Source: a virus
Reading direction: 5' to 3' (one strand)
Virus record (IMG/VR): IMGVR_UViG_3300044691_000591
Location: 20,850-84,849 of that record
Length of the DNA: 64,000 nucleotides
In this document: positions 1 to 7,929 of the stretch, in pieces
Layout: each line of letters begins with the position of its first letter
Numbering within the stretch: the stretch's first letter is position 1
Program-made: the position numbers and the translations under genes
Notes under the pieces: model-generated
What the model was told of the DNA's origin: nothing
Database searches by the model: none
What the model saw: only the letters and a program-made list of their open reading frames with translations

Positions 1-1
1 G

Positions 2-52
2 GCCAGTACCGCGCTGAAGGTGCTGCTGGCGGAACGGGCAGGCGGCGAGTAG
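2..52 (+). CDS. C-terminal end of a gene cut by the window edge
   Basis: An open frame enters from the left edge and ends at a TAG at 50-52, giving the last 16 residues, Ala-, Leu- and Glu-rich. It points towards the terminator at 121-148, which fits the end of a rightward gene. The fragment is too short to name a product. An integrase would be possible at such a phage edge, but nothing in these residues shows it. Confidence 0.35.
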   Translation, partial: ASTALKVLLAERAGGE

Positions 53-54
53 GG

Positions 55-98
55 CCAACTCCCAATCTGCTCCCACTTGCTCCCAGAATGGGAGTTGG
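55..98. repeat. 10-bp inverted repeat with internal CTCCCA repeats
   Basis: CCAACTCCCA at 55-64 is the perfect reverse complement of TGGGAGTTGG at 89-98. The 24-base loop holds two further TGCTCCCA copies at 69-76 and 79-86. It lies directly after a gene end and before a separate terminator hairpin, so it may be a protein-binding or attachment-type site rather than a second terminator. Function is not shown. Confidence 0.45.
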
Positions 99-120
99 GG
101 CGGCGCGGCATGACGAAAGG

Positions 121-148
121 CCCCGCCCAGCCCGAAGGCTGAGCGGGG
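121..148. terminator. GC-rich hairpin between convergent genes
   Basis: A 12-base arm at 121-132 pairs with 137-148 with one mismatch around a CGAA loop. It sits between the rightward gene ending at 52 and the leftward gene ending at 164, so it can stop transcription from both sides. There is no long T tract, as is usual for Streptomyces terminators. Confidence 0.8.
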
Positions 149-163
149 CACAGAAGCAGAGGA

Positions 164-700
164 TCAGCCGGACTTCGGCGGCGCTGTGACGATCGCCAGG
201 CACTCCAGGGCGTCGTAGCCCTGCTTGATGACCGCGAACACGTGGTCATAGGCCGCAGGACCCTGCGGGAAGATCACGCGCGCCTTCGGGTTCTGCGCCC
301 CCAACAGCACGCTGTACAGCGGGCACAAGGTCTTCTGCCGGGTCGTGGTCTGCGCCACATCCAGGCGGTGCGCCAGCGCGGCCGTAGCCGCCTGGTTCGC
401 GGCATTGGCGTTCTCGTTGTGCCGCACCTGCACGACGACCAGGATCATCGTCACGGACAGCAGAATGTCCAGCAGCACACTCGCCGCCAAAGCCCACGTC
501 AGCCGCTTCGTGCGCCGTATCTGCCTCCCGTTCCGCTCCGACTGAGTGGCCAGGGACACGAACTGATTGCCGGACGCCTCCGACAGCGCATCCAGCTCGG
601 CAACGATCTGCGGCGCCGTCTCCGCCAACTGCGCCAGCAGCGCCGCCACGCCCGGCTCGGGGCCCACGGGGTCCGGGGGAACCACCGCTTCAGTGCTCAT
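164..700 (-). CDS. Single-pass membrane protein at the end of the lysis block
   Basis: A 178-residue protein of unknown function. One strong hydrophobic segment lies at residues 67-92, after a charged RRTKR stretch that should keep the N-terminus inside the cell. The N-terminal 60 residues are acidic and helical. The part after the membrane segment is Ala-rich, then has two Cys residues (in LCPLYS and ECLAIV) that could pair outside the membrane. The start has a GGAGG seven bases upstream and overlaps the previous stop. It is the last gene of the leftward unit with the holin candidate and muramidase, so a lysis-accessory role is plausible but unproven. Confidence 0.7.
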   Translation of the reverse strand: MSTEAVVPPDPVGPEPGVAALLAQLAETAPQIVAELDALSEASGNQFVSLATQSERNGRQIRRTKRLTWALAASVLLDILLSVTMILVVVQVRHNENANAANQAATAALAHRLDVAQTTTRQKTLCPLYSVLLGAQNPKARVIFPQGPAAYDHVFAVIKQGYDALECLAIVTAPPKSG

Positions 701-875
701 CGGGGGCCTCCGGCTCCTGTATCAACAGAGGTGCCGCCTCATGGCGGAGACGTTCAACCTGCACCAGCAACTGCTCGGAGAACCGCTCCAAGTTCGCCGC
801 CGCCGCCAGCATCTGCTCCCGCAGCCGCTTCGATTCCGCAATAGGCCCGCTGCCCCCCGGGCGGGGATCGGCCAT
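690..875 (-). CDS. Small coiled-coil protein in the lysis block
   Basis: 61 residues, mainly one amphipathic helix (residues 15-45, rich in Leu, Glu, Arg). The start at 875 is chosen over longer in-frame options because AGGAG lies 8 bases before it and it follows the upstream stop closely. Its stop overlaps the start of the next leftward gene. There is no signal or membrane segment. I do not recognise the family; its position between two membrane proteins suggests a partner of one of them. Confidence 0.6.
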   Translation of the reverse strand: MADPRPGGSGPIAESKRLREQMLAAAANLERFSEQLLVQVERLRHEAAPLLIQEPEAPDEH

Positions 876-879
876 GACA

Positions 880-1203
880 TCAACTCCTGCGAATCGCGGC
901 CAAGGCGTCAGCCACAGTGCGGCCGGCCTCTCCGATGGCCTGCGTCGACTTTGAGATCTGATCGAGGTAGACATTGCGAACCGTTTCGTTGAGGGCGTCC
1001 AGGGCGGCGGCGTTGGCGTCCGCTCGGGCGTTGGCCCGCTGGAGTGTCTCTTCCAGTCGGGTCACCTCGCGGTCTCGGACCTGGAGCTCCTGGGCCCGGC
1101 TGGTCTCCCACTTCTGGGACAGCCACCGGATGCCGATGAGGCCGACCAGGGCTAGCAGGCCGACGGCCCCGTACTGCGTCAGTACCTGGGTGACCGGATC
1201 CAT
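880..1203 (-). CDS. Membrane-anchored coiled-coil protein, holin-like
   Basis: 107 residues. An N-terminal membrane segment (about residues 11-28) is followed by WLSQKWE and then a long charged coiled coil to residue 75. This layout, one N-terminal anchor plus a cytoplasmic coil, is seen in small phage holin or antiholin proteins and in their partners. The ATG at 1203 has GGAAGG seven bases upstream; a TTG at 1218 would add five residues but lies inside that ribosome site. It follows the three-segment holin candidate and the endolysin in the same direction. Whether it forms pores, controls them or anchors a complex cannot be told. Confidence 0.65.
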   Translation of the reverse strand: MDPVTQVLTQYGAVGLLALVGLIGIRWLSQKWETSRAQELQVRDREVTRLEETLQRANARADANAAALDALNETVRNVYLDQISKSTQAIGEAGRTVADALAAIRRS

Positions 1204-1267
1204 CCAGTGGCCTTCCAAGTGCTACGAGAGCAGGGCCGGGCCGCAGGGCGGCCGACCCTGAAGTTGA

Positions 1268-1597
1268 TCAGTTGCGTGGTGCGGGCTCGACGGCGCGGCG
1301 GGTGCCGAAGGCCTGGGCCTGCGCGCTCATGCCGGTCGGCTTGTACAGGCCGAAGTGCATGGCGACAGAGATGGCGAAGTAGACGAGCCACAGGATGACC
1401 GCGCGGCCCAGGCTGTAGCCGTGGGGATGGTTGGACAGCTCGACCAGGAACCCGTTCAGGGCGGTGAGGAACAGCAGAACGACTGCCTTCACGGCGGCCG
1501 ATGTGACCCGGGTGGTGGCCAGGCCGACGAGCATCGGCACGACCACGGCGATGAGCAGGCCGAGCCAGTACGCGAGGTTGAGACTGACCTGTGGCAT
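1268..1597 (-). CDS. Putative holin with three membrane segments
   Basis: 109 residues with hydrophobic stretches at about 8-28, 35-53 and 64-86 and a short charged C-terminal tail. Size, segment number and position just downstream of the muramidase gene fit a class I holin, which would release the endolysin to the cell wall. No family signature is obvious beyond topology. The next leftward gene encodes a second, single-segment membrane protein, so a holin/antiholin pair is possible. I see no clear ribosome site before this ATG. Confidence 0.65.
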   Translation of the reverse strand: MPQVSLNLAYWLGLLIAVVVPMLVGLATTRVTSAAVKAVVLLFLTALNGFLVELSNHPHGYSLGRAVILWLVYFAISVAMHFGLYKPTGMSAQAQAFGTRRAVEPAPRN

Positions 1598-1633
1598 GAG
1601 GAGATCCGTTTCTGCGAGACGGGAGGACGCGGG

Positions 1634-2494
1634 CTACTTGCCGGCGAGCAGTTCCTGGTACCGGGCGTAGGTCACGGTGATCGGGCCGGGCACGCCCTTC
1701 GAGGTCAGCTTCGCCTCGTCGGTCGGCGTTGCGACATGCAGCACGATGGCCGGACTGGACTCCAGGACCACGAAGTCCCCGGGCCAGGTGGTGCCCTTCG
1801 GAACGGTGGTCCGGTCGATGGTGATCATGAGCATCTTGGGCTCCTTCGGGAGGGCGGGAACAGGGGTCGGCACCGGCTTCGGGGCAGGCGGCTTCGGTGC
1901 GGGGGGCTGGGGCTGGAACGACAGGGCCCACGCCTTGAGCTCGGCAGTGCTGCCCAGGTGGCAGTAGTCGTGATCGACCGTCGCCGCCGAGTACTGGTGG
2001 AACAGCCACGGGGTGCTGATGCCGGGCTGTCCCGCGGGGAGACCTGCGGTGGCGATCCACAGGAAGTCGCCGTAGTAGCCGGTCTTGTCGACGTTGCGCC
2101 AGTAGTCGACGTTGCAGTACATGCCGACCGGGTTGTGCGGCAGCTTGCTCTTGACGTAGCGGAGCCACGCGTCCTTGTAGGCGGCCTGCTGGGACCTCGG
2201 CACGCCCGCGTTGGCCGCGTCGTAGCCCTCCCAGTCCAGGCAGGGCATGTCTCCCGGCTTCCACGCCACCTTCGACAGGAAGAAGTCCGCCTCGGCCTGC
2301 ACCGAGTTGCCCATGTGCGGATATGCGTATCCGCCCCACGCCAGGTCGTTGGCCTTGGCGTGGTCCCGCTGGGACTGCCACTCCGGGTTCGTGTAGCCGG
2401 TGCCCTCGGTGATCTTCGTGAAGGCGAACGACAGGCCGCTCGTGTCCGGCGCTGCGGACTGGTACGACGCCCAGTCCTGGCCGTAGATGCCCAT
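1634..2494 (-). CDS. Endolysin, GH25 muramidase with C-terminal domain
   Basis: 286 residues. The N-terminal 195 residues match glycoside hydrolase family 25 lysozymes, which cut the MurNAc-GlcNAc bond of peptidoglycan. The expected acidic residues are D7 (in GQDWASYQ), E30 (in ITEGTGY) and the D87-x-E89 pair (in CLDWEGYD). A HQYS segment replaces the usual WQY near the end of the barrel. A Pro-rich linker (about 195-215) joins a C-terminal domain of 70 residues that probably binds the wall or virion. No signal peptide is seen, so release needs the holin. The start overlaps the upstream peptidase stop (ATGA) and has GGAG before it. Confidence 0.9.
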   Translation of the reverse strand: MGIYGQDWASYQSAAPDTSGLSFAFTKITEGTGYTNPEWQSQRDHAKANDLAWGGYAYPHMGNSVQAEADFFLSKVAWKPGDMPCLDWEGYDAANAGVPRSQQAAYKDAWLRYVKSKLPHNPVGMYCNVDYWRNVDKTGYYGDFLWIATAGLPAGQPGISTPWLFHQYSAATVDHDYCHLGSTAELKAWALSFQPQPPAPKPPAPKPVPTPVPALPKEPKMLMITIDRTTVPKGTTWPGDFVVLESSPAIVLHVATPTDEAKLTSKGVPGPITVTYARYQELLAGK

Positions 2495-3372
2495 CAGGCT
2501 CCGATCTGGGTCAGCGCTCCCCGCACGGCGGCGGCGACCTGCGCACCGGTGGGGCCGGTCGGGGTTGGCGTCGGCACCGGGGTGGGTGCGGGCTGCGGCG
2601 GCACGATGGCCGGGAAGGGCTTGCCGGTGATCGCGGTGTAGTCCGCGGCCAGCGCGGTGAGGTCGACGCCGGCGAGGAACTCGGCGCTCTGCAGGTGCTC
2701 GGGCCAGATGACGACCCAGGCCTCCTCGACCTCGTGGCGCCAGAAGGCGTCAGTGAAGGAGGTCTCGGCCGCCCAGGTGATGAACCGCTCGTCGCCACCC
2801 AGCGCCCCGGTGCCGGCCGGGCCGTAGCCGCCGGTGATGACGGAGTGGCCGCCGTCGACCGGCGAGGACCGGACGTAGTCCCAGGGCTGGCCGTTGCCGA
2901 ACTCGTCCTGGTTGACGTCCAGCACGGTGATGCCGGTCCACACTGACCCGAAGATCGCGATGGCGGCCTGGACTTCGGCCGCGTTGGTGTGGTTGACCTG
3001 CGCGAACCCGACCGCCTTCACGCCGTCGGGGCCGCCGTGGGTGACGAGGTACTCCAGGGCGGTCTGGATGTCCATGCCGTCGTCCTGCTGGGGGAAGCCA
3101 GGGTTCTGGGTTTTGTAGAACGCCAGGACCTGGTCCTGCGTCGGGTAGTTCTCCTTGCCCGCGACCGCGGTGACCAGGCGGCGCACGTTCGCCCAGGTCA
3201 CGGCTACACAGTCGCCGTATTGGTCGTTGCCGAGCATCTGCCAGCCGGACAGCCGCGCGAGGTAGTCCGCGGCGGTCGGGTGGGTGGGGACCACGCCGGT
3301 CAGGGCGCGGGACAGCTGGATCGCCTTGGCGCGCTTCGGGGCCTTGCGGCCGTAGCGGCGAGTGTGGGTCAT
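2494..3372 (-). CDS. Papain-like cysteine peptidase homologue beside the endolysin
   Basis: 292 residues. The region NDQYGDCVAVTW with C55 and a later GGHSV with H176 have the order and spacing of a papain/C39-like fold with Cys-His catalytic residues. A basic N-terminus (HTRRYGRKAPKRAK) and a Pro/Thr-rich C-terminal linker followed by a short helix suggest attachment to a particle or partner. The start at 3372 has GGAG seven bases upstream; an upstream in-frame start would add 23 residues without a ribosome site. It is the first gene of the lysis unit. It could cleave peptide cross-links, process a virion protein, or be an inactive structural homologue. Confidence 0.65.
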   Translation of the reverse strand: MTHTRRYGRKAPKRAKAIQLSRALTGVVPTHPTAADYLARLSGWQMLGNDQYGDCVAVTWANVRRLVTAVAGKENYPTQDQVLAFYKTQNPGFPQQDDGMDIQTALEYLVTHGGPDGVKAVGFAQVNHTNAAEVQAAIAIFGSVWTGITVLDVNQDEFGNGQPWDYVRSSPVDGGHSVITGGYGPAGTGALGGDERFITWAAETSFTDAFWRHEVEEAWVVIWPEHLQSAEFLAGVDLTALAADYTAITGKPFPAIVPPQPAPTPVPTPTPTGPTGAQVAAAVRGALTQIGA

Positions 3373-3609
3373 GTACGGCTCCGGGAGAGAAGACAGCAGG
3401 GGCTCCCGGGGCGGCGGGTGATCACAGCGTAGCGCTGGCACTGTACAAAGTGGAGTGCTAGGAGTTCATAGCTGTACGTGATGGACAAGAGCGGGATACC
3501 GTGACAGGACGGCCACCGCTTCCCCCGAGGCAGGCCCGCGGCGGGCGGCATTGGACGGCTCCGGTGCCCCCGCCGCCCCAGGAGCCGAACCGCAGCCGGA
3601 GACCAACCC
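3373..3609. promoter_or_regulatory. Divergent intergenic region between lysis and glycan units
   Basis: 237 bases lie between the divergent starts at 3372 and 3610, so promoters for both units should be here. Two GTAC-containing stretches, CTGTACAAAG at 3439-3448 and GCTGTACGTG at 3471-3480, flank a locally AT-richer segment. I could not pick a convincing -35/-10 pair for either direction. No small gene with a ribosome site is apparent. Confidence 0.4.
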
Positions 3610-4662
3610 ATGCTTGAGCAGCCCAACCGTCTTGATGTGTACGGCTGGTGCGCCGACCGCACCGCCTGCGGACTCCTCCGCGTCGAACTCCCACTCCTGG
3701 CCCTGCGCACGCGCGGCCTGCGCACCGCATTCTCCGGCGAGGCCCTGCCCGACCTCGCGCCCCGCGTCCTGATCGGCCAGCGCGTCTGCATGCCCAACCC
3801 CGCAGAGACCTGGCAGCGCCTCGCCGCCAGCCGCGGCCGGGACGTCCGGCTCATAGCCGAGGCCGACGACGACCTCCTGGAGGTCGACCCCAGCTCGCCG
3901 GCGTACCCGTTCTACGGATCGCCCGAGGTCCGCGCCCGGCTGCAGGACTGGCTGCGGGTGGCCGACGCGGTGACGGTGACCACGGAGCCGCTGGCTGAGG
4001 CGATGCGCCGGTACACCGCGGCTGAGGTGCACGTGGTCCCCAACTACCTGCCGGAGTGGCTGCTCCAGCACGAGCGCCCGCGCCGGGTCGACGGCGGCCT
4101 CACGATCGGCTGGGGCGGCTCGAACACGCACCGCATGGACTGGGCGGAGTGCGCGGACCAGGTGCGGCGCTTCTTCGCCCGCGCGCGGCCGGACGTCGAG
4201 CTGCACCTGATGGGCGCGGCCCACGAGGACTGTGCGCGGCACGGGCATGCTGCGGTGTGCGACTGCCCGTGCCACCAGCTGCGGCTGCCTGAGGGCCGGA
4301 CCCGGTACTCGCCGTGGACCAGTTCGGTGCCGGACTACTGGCGGGCGATCGACTACGACGTGATGCTGTGCCCGCTGCGCCCGCACCAGTTCAACAGGTC
4401 CAAGTCGAACTTGCGCGTCCTGGAGGCGGCCATGCTGGGCATACCGGTCGTGGCCAGCGAGTACGGCCCCTACGCCCAGTTCGTTCAGCACGGCGTGACC
4501 GGCCTGCTGGTGCGCCGCGATCACGAGTGGGCGCAGCACCTGCGGGCCCTGGTCGAGGACGAGGCGATGCGCGAGGAGATGGGTGGTGCGGCCCGGCGGC
4601 AGGCTGCGGCGTGGACCCTCGAAGGGCACGTCGACGAATGGGCGAAGGTGCTGGCGCCATGA
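3610..4662 (+). CDS. GT4-type glycosyltransferase
   Basis: 350 residues. The C-terminal half has the family GT4 donor-site pattern: SKSNLRVLEAAMLGIPVVAS followed by GPYAQFV and HGVTGLLV. The acidic residue in LRVLEAAM is the one that contacts the donor nucleotide sugar. The N-terminal half is a Rossmann-like acceptor domain. A Cys/His cluster (about CARHGHAAVCDCPCHQL) interrupts the C-terminal domain and may bind metal, which is unusual in this family. It is the first gene of a rightward unit, with GGAG eight bases before the ATG. The substrate is unknown; virion glycans, wall polymers or a metabolite are all possible. Confidence 0.85.
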   Translation: MLEQPNRLDVYGWCADRTACGLLRVELPLLALRTRGLRTAFSGEALPDLAPRVLIGQRVCMPNPAETWQRLAASRGRDVRLIAEADDDLLEVDPSSPAYPFYGSPEVRARLQDWLRVADAVTVTTEPLAEAMRRYTAAEVHVVPNYLPEWLLQHERPRRVDGGLTIGWGGSNTHRMDWAECADQVRRFFARARPDVELHLMGAAHEDCARHGHAAVCDCPCHQLRLPEGRTRYSPWTSSVPDYWRAIDYDVMLCPLRPHQFNRSKSNLRVLEAAMLGIPVVASEYGPYAQFVQHGVTGLLVRRDHEWAQHLRALVEDEAMREEMGGAARRQAAAWTLEGHVDEWAKVLAP

Positions 4663-5198
4663 GCGGCGGATCTTACGACTACCTCTACTGCCATACCGAG
4701 GACCTGTCTGGGCGTCGCGGGACGGTCGAGGAGATGGCGGAGCGGCTCGAAGGGCTGCCCTATGCCGCTGTGGCTGCCGCCGCTACCCGGCGTGTCCTCA
4801 CGCTGCTCGCCGACGCGCAGGTCCTCGCGGACCAACTAGCGGCCGTGTGGCACGACGTCGAGTGGTGGGACTCGTCCGACAGCACCGAGACCGAGGTGGT
4901 GACGTCCACTCAGATATTCGCCATCAGCGCCCCAGTGCCCGAGCTCGTCGGTAGGCGTCTGGCCATCCATGCAGATCTTCCCGCGCCCTCTGAGCGACGG
5001 CGACTACGGAAGTCCGCAGGACTCTCGCAGGCCGAGTTGGCACACATTGTTGGCGTCACCACTGCCGCCGTTGGCCACTGGGAAACCGGCACCCGCAGCA
5101 CTCCTCGCGGGCAACTCCTTGACCGGTACGTCGAAGCGCTGCGCAAGTTCCGGACGCTGGATGCTGCAGCAACCACGGGAGCCGTGACTGATGCCTGA
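4659..5198 (+). CDS. SGGSYDYLY-type domain fused to an XRE HTH domain
   Basis: 179 residues. The N-terminus SGGSYDYLYCHTEDL resembles a small phage domain of unknown function that begins with a SGGSYNYLY motif. The C-terminal 75 residues form a Cro/C1-type helix-turn-helix (RKSAGLSQAELAHIVGVTTA, then VGHWETG). The start overlaps the glycosyltransferase stop (ATGA), so the two are translationally coupled. Having an HTH regulator in the middle of a glycan operon suggests it tunes this unit, but no operator could be assigned. Confidence 0.75.
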   Translation: MSGGSYDYLYCHTEDLSGRRGTVEEMAERLEGLPYAAVAAAATRRVLTLLADAQVLADQLAAVWHDVEWWDSSDSTETEVVTSTQIFAISAPVPELVGRRLAIHADLPAPSERRRLRKSAGLSQAELAHIVGVTTAAVGHWETGTRSTPRGQLLDRYVEALRKFRTLDAAATTGAVTDA

Positions 5199-5889
5199 CC
5201 TGACGATGATCGTGCCCACCCGGGGCAGGCCCGACAACCTGCGCCAGCTCTGGGCCGCATGGCGCGCCACCTCCAGCAGCTACAGCCTGCTCGTCGCTGT
5301 CATCGACACCGACGACCCCGAGCACGACAACTACTGGCGGGTCCGCGACGAGATCGGCGACGACCCGCACTTCAAGATGGTCGCCGGTCCCCGGCTGCGC
5401 CTCGGACCCACCCTCGACCTCGCCGCACGCGAGGCCGCCGACCGCTCCTTCGCCGTCGGGTTCCTGGGCGACGACCACCGCCCGCGCACCGACGGCTGGG
5501 ACACCGCCTACCTCGCCGAGCTGCGCCGCCTCGACACGGGCATCGTCTACGGCGACGACCTCATCCAGCACGAGGCGCTGCCCACCCAGGTCGCCATGAC
5601 CTCCGACATCATCCGCGCGACCGGCCACATGGTGCCCCCGGGTGCCATTCACATGTACCTCGACAATGCGTGGAAGTCCCTCGGCGAGGCCCTGGGTGCC
5701 CTGTCGTACCTGCCGCAGGTGGTGGTCGAGCACTGCCATCCCATCGCCGGAACCGCCGAATGGGACGCCGGGTACCGCGAGGTCAACGACGGCGCGGTGT
5801 ACGACTTCGACAAGGCCGTGTTCGAGCAGTGGCAGAGCATCGACCTGCCCCGCTGGGTCCAGCAGATCAAGGAGTTCCCGCGTGGCTGA
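5191..5889 (+). CDS. GT2-like glycosyltransferase
   Basis: 232 residues. The opening MIVPTRGRPDNLRQL and a later VGFLGDDHRPRT fit the GT-A fold of family 2, the latter taking the place of the metal-binding DxD motif. A second acidic pair (YGDDLIQHEA) and a histidine near the end of the fold (VEHCHPI) are where family 2 enzymes place catalytic and metal residues. It is soluble with no membrane segment. It overlaps both neighbours by a few bases, so it is co-translated with the HTH gene and the methyltransferase. Confidence 0.8.
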   Translation: MPDLTMIVPTRGRPDNLRQLWAAWRATSSSYSLLVAVIDTDDPEHDNYWRVRDEIGDDPHFKMVAGPRLRLGPTLDLAAREAADRSFAVGFLGDDHRPRTDGWDTAYLAELRRLDTGIVYGDDLIQHEALPTQVAMTSDIIRATGHMVPPGAIHMYLDNAWKSLGEALGALSYLPQVVVEHCHPIAGTAEWDAGYREVNDGAVYDFDKAVFEQWQSIDLPRWVQQIKEFPRG

Positions 5890-6496
5890 GCACCGCCTCT
5901 ACCCGGAGGGCACTGTGCCGCCGGTGTCGACGTTCGAGTTCCACGAGCACCGCGAGCGGGCACCGCACCTGGAGCAGCCCGTCCACCGGCCGCGCCTCGA
6001 CAAGGCCCTGGAGTTCATCCTCGACGCCGACGAGCGCAGCGGCCGCCAGCAGCGCGGATGCGCCACGTCCGTCACCGACCTCGGCTGCGGCGACGGCGGC
6101 CTTCTGTCGCTGCTGAAGGATCATGACTTCTGGCCGCGAGGCTACGACTTCCAGCCCTCGAACGCCGCCGGATGGGCTGAGCGCGGTGTCAGCGCTCAGG
6201 CTTTCGACGTCTTCGGCGCAGATCAGCACCGGATCATCTTCGGCGAGATCGCCGTTACCACCGAGGTCCTGGAGCATCTCGCCGACCCGCACGAGGCCGT
6301 CCGGTTCATCGGGCAGATGTCCCGTTACCTGGTCGCATCCTCGCCCTGGAACGAGACCCCCGAGTCCCACGATGCCTGTCACGCCTGGGCCTGGGATCAG
6401 GACGGCTACCGGGCGCTGATCGAGCAGGGCGGCTTCGCGGTCCTGCGGCACGAGACCGTCGGGCAGTTCCAGGTCATCCTGGGAGGCCGCTCGTGA
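5882..6496 (+). CDS. SAM-dependent methyltransferase, glycan-associated
   Basis: 204 residues from the GTG at 5882, which overlaps the preceding stop by 8 bases. VTDLGCGDGGLLSLL is the class I SAM-binding loop, followed by an acidic residue after the second strand (GYDFQPSN). TTEVLEHLADPHEA matches the post-loop region of sugar and lipid O-methyltransferases. Longer in-frame starts lie inside the previous gene and are rejected. Its neighbours suggest that it methylates a sugar or a sugar-carrying acceptor; the methyl position is not predictable. Confidence 0.8.
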   Translation: MAEHRLYPEGTVPPVSTFEFHEHRERAPHLEQPVHRPRLDKALEFILDADERSGRQQRGCATSVTDLGCGDGGLLSLLKDHDFWPRGYDFQPSNAAGWAERGVSAQAFDVFGADQHRIIFGEIAVTTEVLEHLADPHEAVRFIGQMSRYLVASSPWNETPESHDACHAWAWDQDGYRALIEQGGFAVLRHETVGQFQVILGGRS

Positions 6497-7359
6497 GGGC
6501 ACTCGTAACTGGCCACAGGGGCTTCGTTGGCCGCCACCTCACCACCGCGCTGATCGAGCGGGGGTGGATCGTCCGGGGCATCGACCTGCTGGACGGCGAG
6601 GACGCCCTCGACTTCTTCCGCACCGACAGCACGTACTTCGATCTGGCCGTGCACTGCGCCGCCACCATCGGCGGCCGTGCAGCCATCGACGGCAGCCCCC
6701 TGGCGCTCGGCACCAACCTGGCCCTCGACAGCTGGTACATGCACTGGCTGGCCAAGACCGGCACACCGCGCGCCGTCTACTTCTCCAGCTCGGCCGCCTA
6801 CCCGGTCGACCTCCAGCAGCCCGGCGAGATCACCAAGCTGCACGAGTCCGACATCGACCCCACCGCGCCGGAGCAGCCCGACGCCACCTACGGGCTGGCC
6901 AAGGTGGTCGGCGAGAAGCTGGCCGGGTACGCCGCCGAGCTCGGGTGTCAGATCGCCATTCCCAGGCCGTTCAGCGGCTACGGAGAGGACCAGGCACTCG
7001 ACTACCCGTTCCCCAGCTTCATCGCGCGCGCCCGCCGCCGCGACGACCCGTTCGAGATCTGGGGCGACGGCAGCTCCACCCGCGACTGGGTACACGTGAG
7101 CGACATCGTCGGCGCCACCCTGGCGGCCGTCGACCAGGGCATCACGGGACCGTTCAACATCGGCTGGGGCCGGGCCACATCGTTCGACGACCTCGCGCGA
7201 ATCGTCACCAAGCGCGCCGGGTACAGCCCGCTGCTCAAGCACCTCGGTGGCCAGCCGACCGGCGTGCACCACCGGGTGTCGGACCCGGGCCGGATGCTCG
7301 GCTTCTACCAGCCCGCTGTGACATTGGAAGAGGGCGTTCGACGCGCCCTCGCCGCCTAA
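6493..7359 (+). CDS. NAD(P)-dependent sugar-nucleotide epimerase/dehydratase
   Basis: 288 residues, the normal length for extended short-chain dehydrogenases. GHRGFVG at residues 7-13 is the GxxGxxG cofactor loop. SSSAAYP supplies the catalytic Ser/Thr region and YGLAK the Tyr-x-x-x-Lys pair. The C-terminal half has STRDWVHVSDIV, a hallmark of UDP-glucose and GDP-mannose epimerase-like enzymes. It probably makes or reshapes the activated sugar used by the flanking transferases. It overlaps the methyltransferase stop, so it belongs to the same operon. Exact substrate is open. Confidence 0.88.
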   Translation: MRALVTGHRGFVGRHLTTALIERGWIVRGIDLLDGEDALDFFRTDSTYFDLAVHCAATIGGRAAIDGSPLALGTNLALDSWYMHWLAKTGTPRAVYFSSSAAYPVDLQQPGEITKLHESDIDPTAPEQPDATYGLAKVVGEKLAGYAAELGCQIAIPRPFSGYGEDQALDYPFPSFIARARRRDDPFEIWGDGSSTRDWVHVSDIVGATLAAVDQGITGPFNIGWGRATSFDDLARIVTKRAGYSPLLKHLGGQPTGVHHRVSDPGRMLGFYQPAVTLEEGVRRALAA

Positions 7360-7375
7360 CCCGAAAGGACACCCC

Positions 7376-7660
7376 ATGCCCGAGCAGCAGCCCAGCGTCG
7401 GCCGCATCGTCCACTACGTCAGCTACGGTTCGCCCGTGCGCCCGGATGGGACGCAGGCATTCACCTCGCAATGCCGCGCGGCAACGGTCACGGAGGTCGG
7501 CGACGGGGGCACCGTGGGCCTGATGGTGGCCAACCCGACCGGCCTGTTCTTCCACTCGCTCGCCGACGGCGGATCGCCCTACGACGAGTGGGACAGCACC
7601 ACCGCGCTGGCGGGCGCACAGCCGCAGGGCGGCTCCTGGCACTGGCCCGAGCGAGTCTGA
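7376..7660 (+). CDS. Conserved small phage protein, function unknown
   Basis: 94 residues with a beta-rich pattern: VGRIVHYVSYG, CRAATVTEV, VGLMVANPTGLFF and a closing GSWHWPERV. This small soluble protein type recurs in actinophage genomes, often beside structural or early genes. GAAAGG lies upstream of the ATG at the usual distance. No catalytic motif is evident. It is in the same direction as the glycan genes, 16 bases after the epimerase. Confidence 0.7.
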   Translation: MPEQQPSVGRIVHYVSYGSPVRPDGTQAFTSQCRAATVTEVGDGGTVGLMVANPTGLFFHSLADGGSPYDEWDSTTALAGAQPQGGSWHWPERV

Positions 7661-7662
7661 CC

Positions 7663-7929
7663 ATGACCGAACTGCCCAAGTGGGCCTGGGACCTCGTTAT
7701 CGCCGTCCAGAAGCACGAGGACGAACACCCGAAGGGCGGCGCTTGCTTCGAAGCCGTGCTCGCACCCATCCCCGCAGAGATCCGCGACCAGGCCGCAGCC
7801 ATCCACTCCTACACGACCGGCACGAGCACGGCCGCCTGGGGGCGCGTGCACGCGCAGACGGCTGAGTTCCTGGCGTCAGTCGAAGGCCTTGAGTTCGGTC
7901 CGACCATCCCCGGCCGGTCCGGTGGCTGA
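7663..7929 (+). CDS. Small helical protein of unknown function
   Basis: 88 residues, starting PKWAWDLVIAVQKHEDEHP, with one Cys and mainly helical character. It starts 3 bases after the previous stop and its end overlaps the next GTG start, so it is part of the glycan operon. I do not recognise the family; such small proteins with an opening Trp-rich helix appear in actinophages as unknowns. Confidence 0.6.
   Translation: MTELPKWAWDLVIAVQKHEDEHPKGGACFEAVLAPIPAEIRDQAAAIHSYTTGTSTAAWGRVHAQTAEFLASVEGLEFGPTIPGRSGG

Noticed and set aside
3466-4629. 387-residue minus-strand frame opposite the first glycosyltransferase
   Set aside because: It is an antisense shadow. The plus-strand gene has the GT4 motif and operon coupling.
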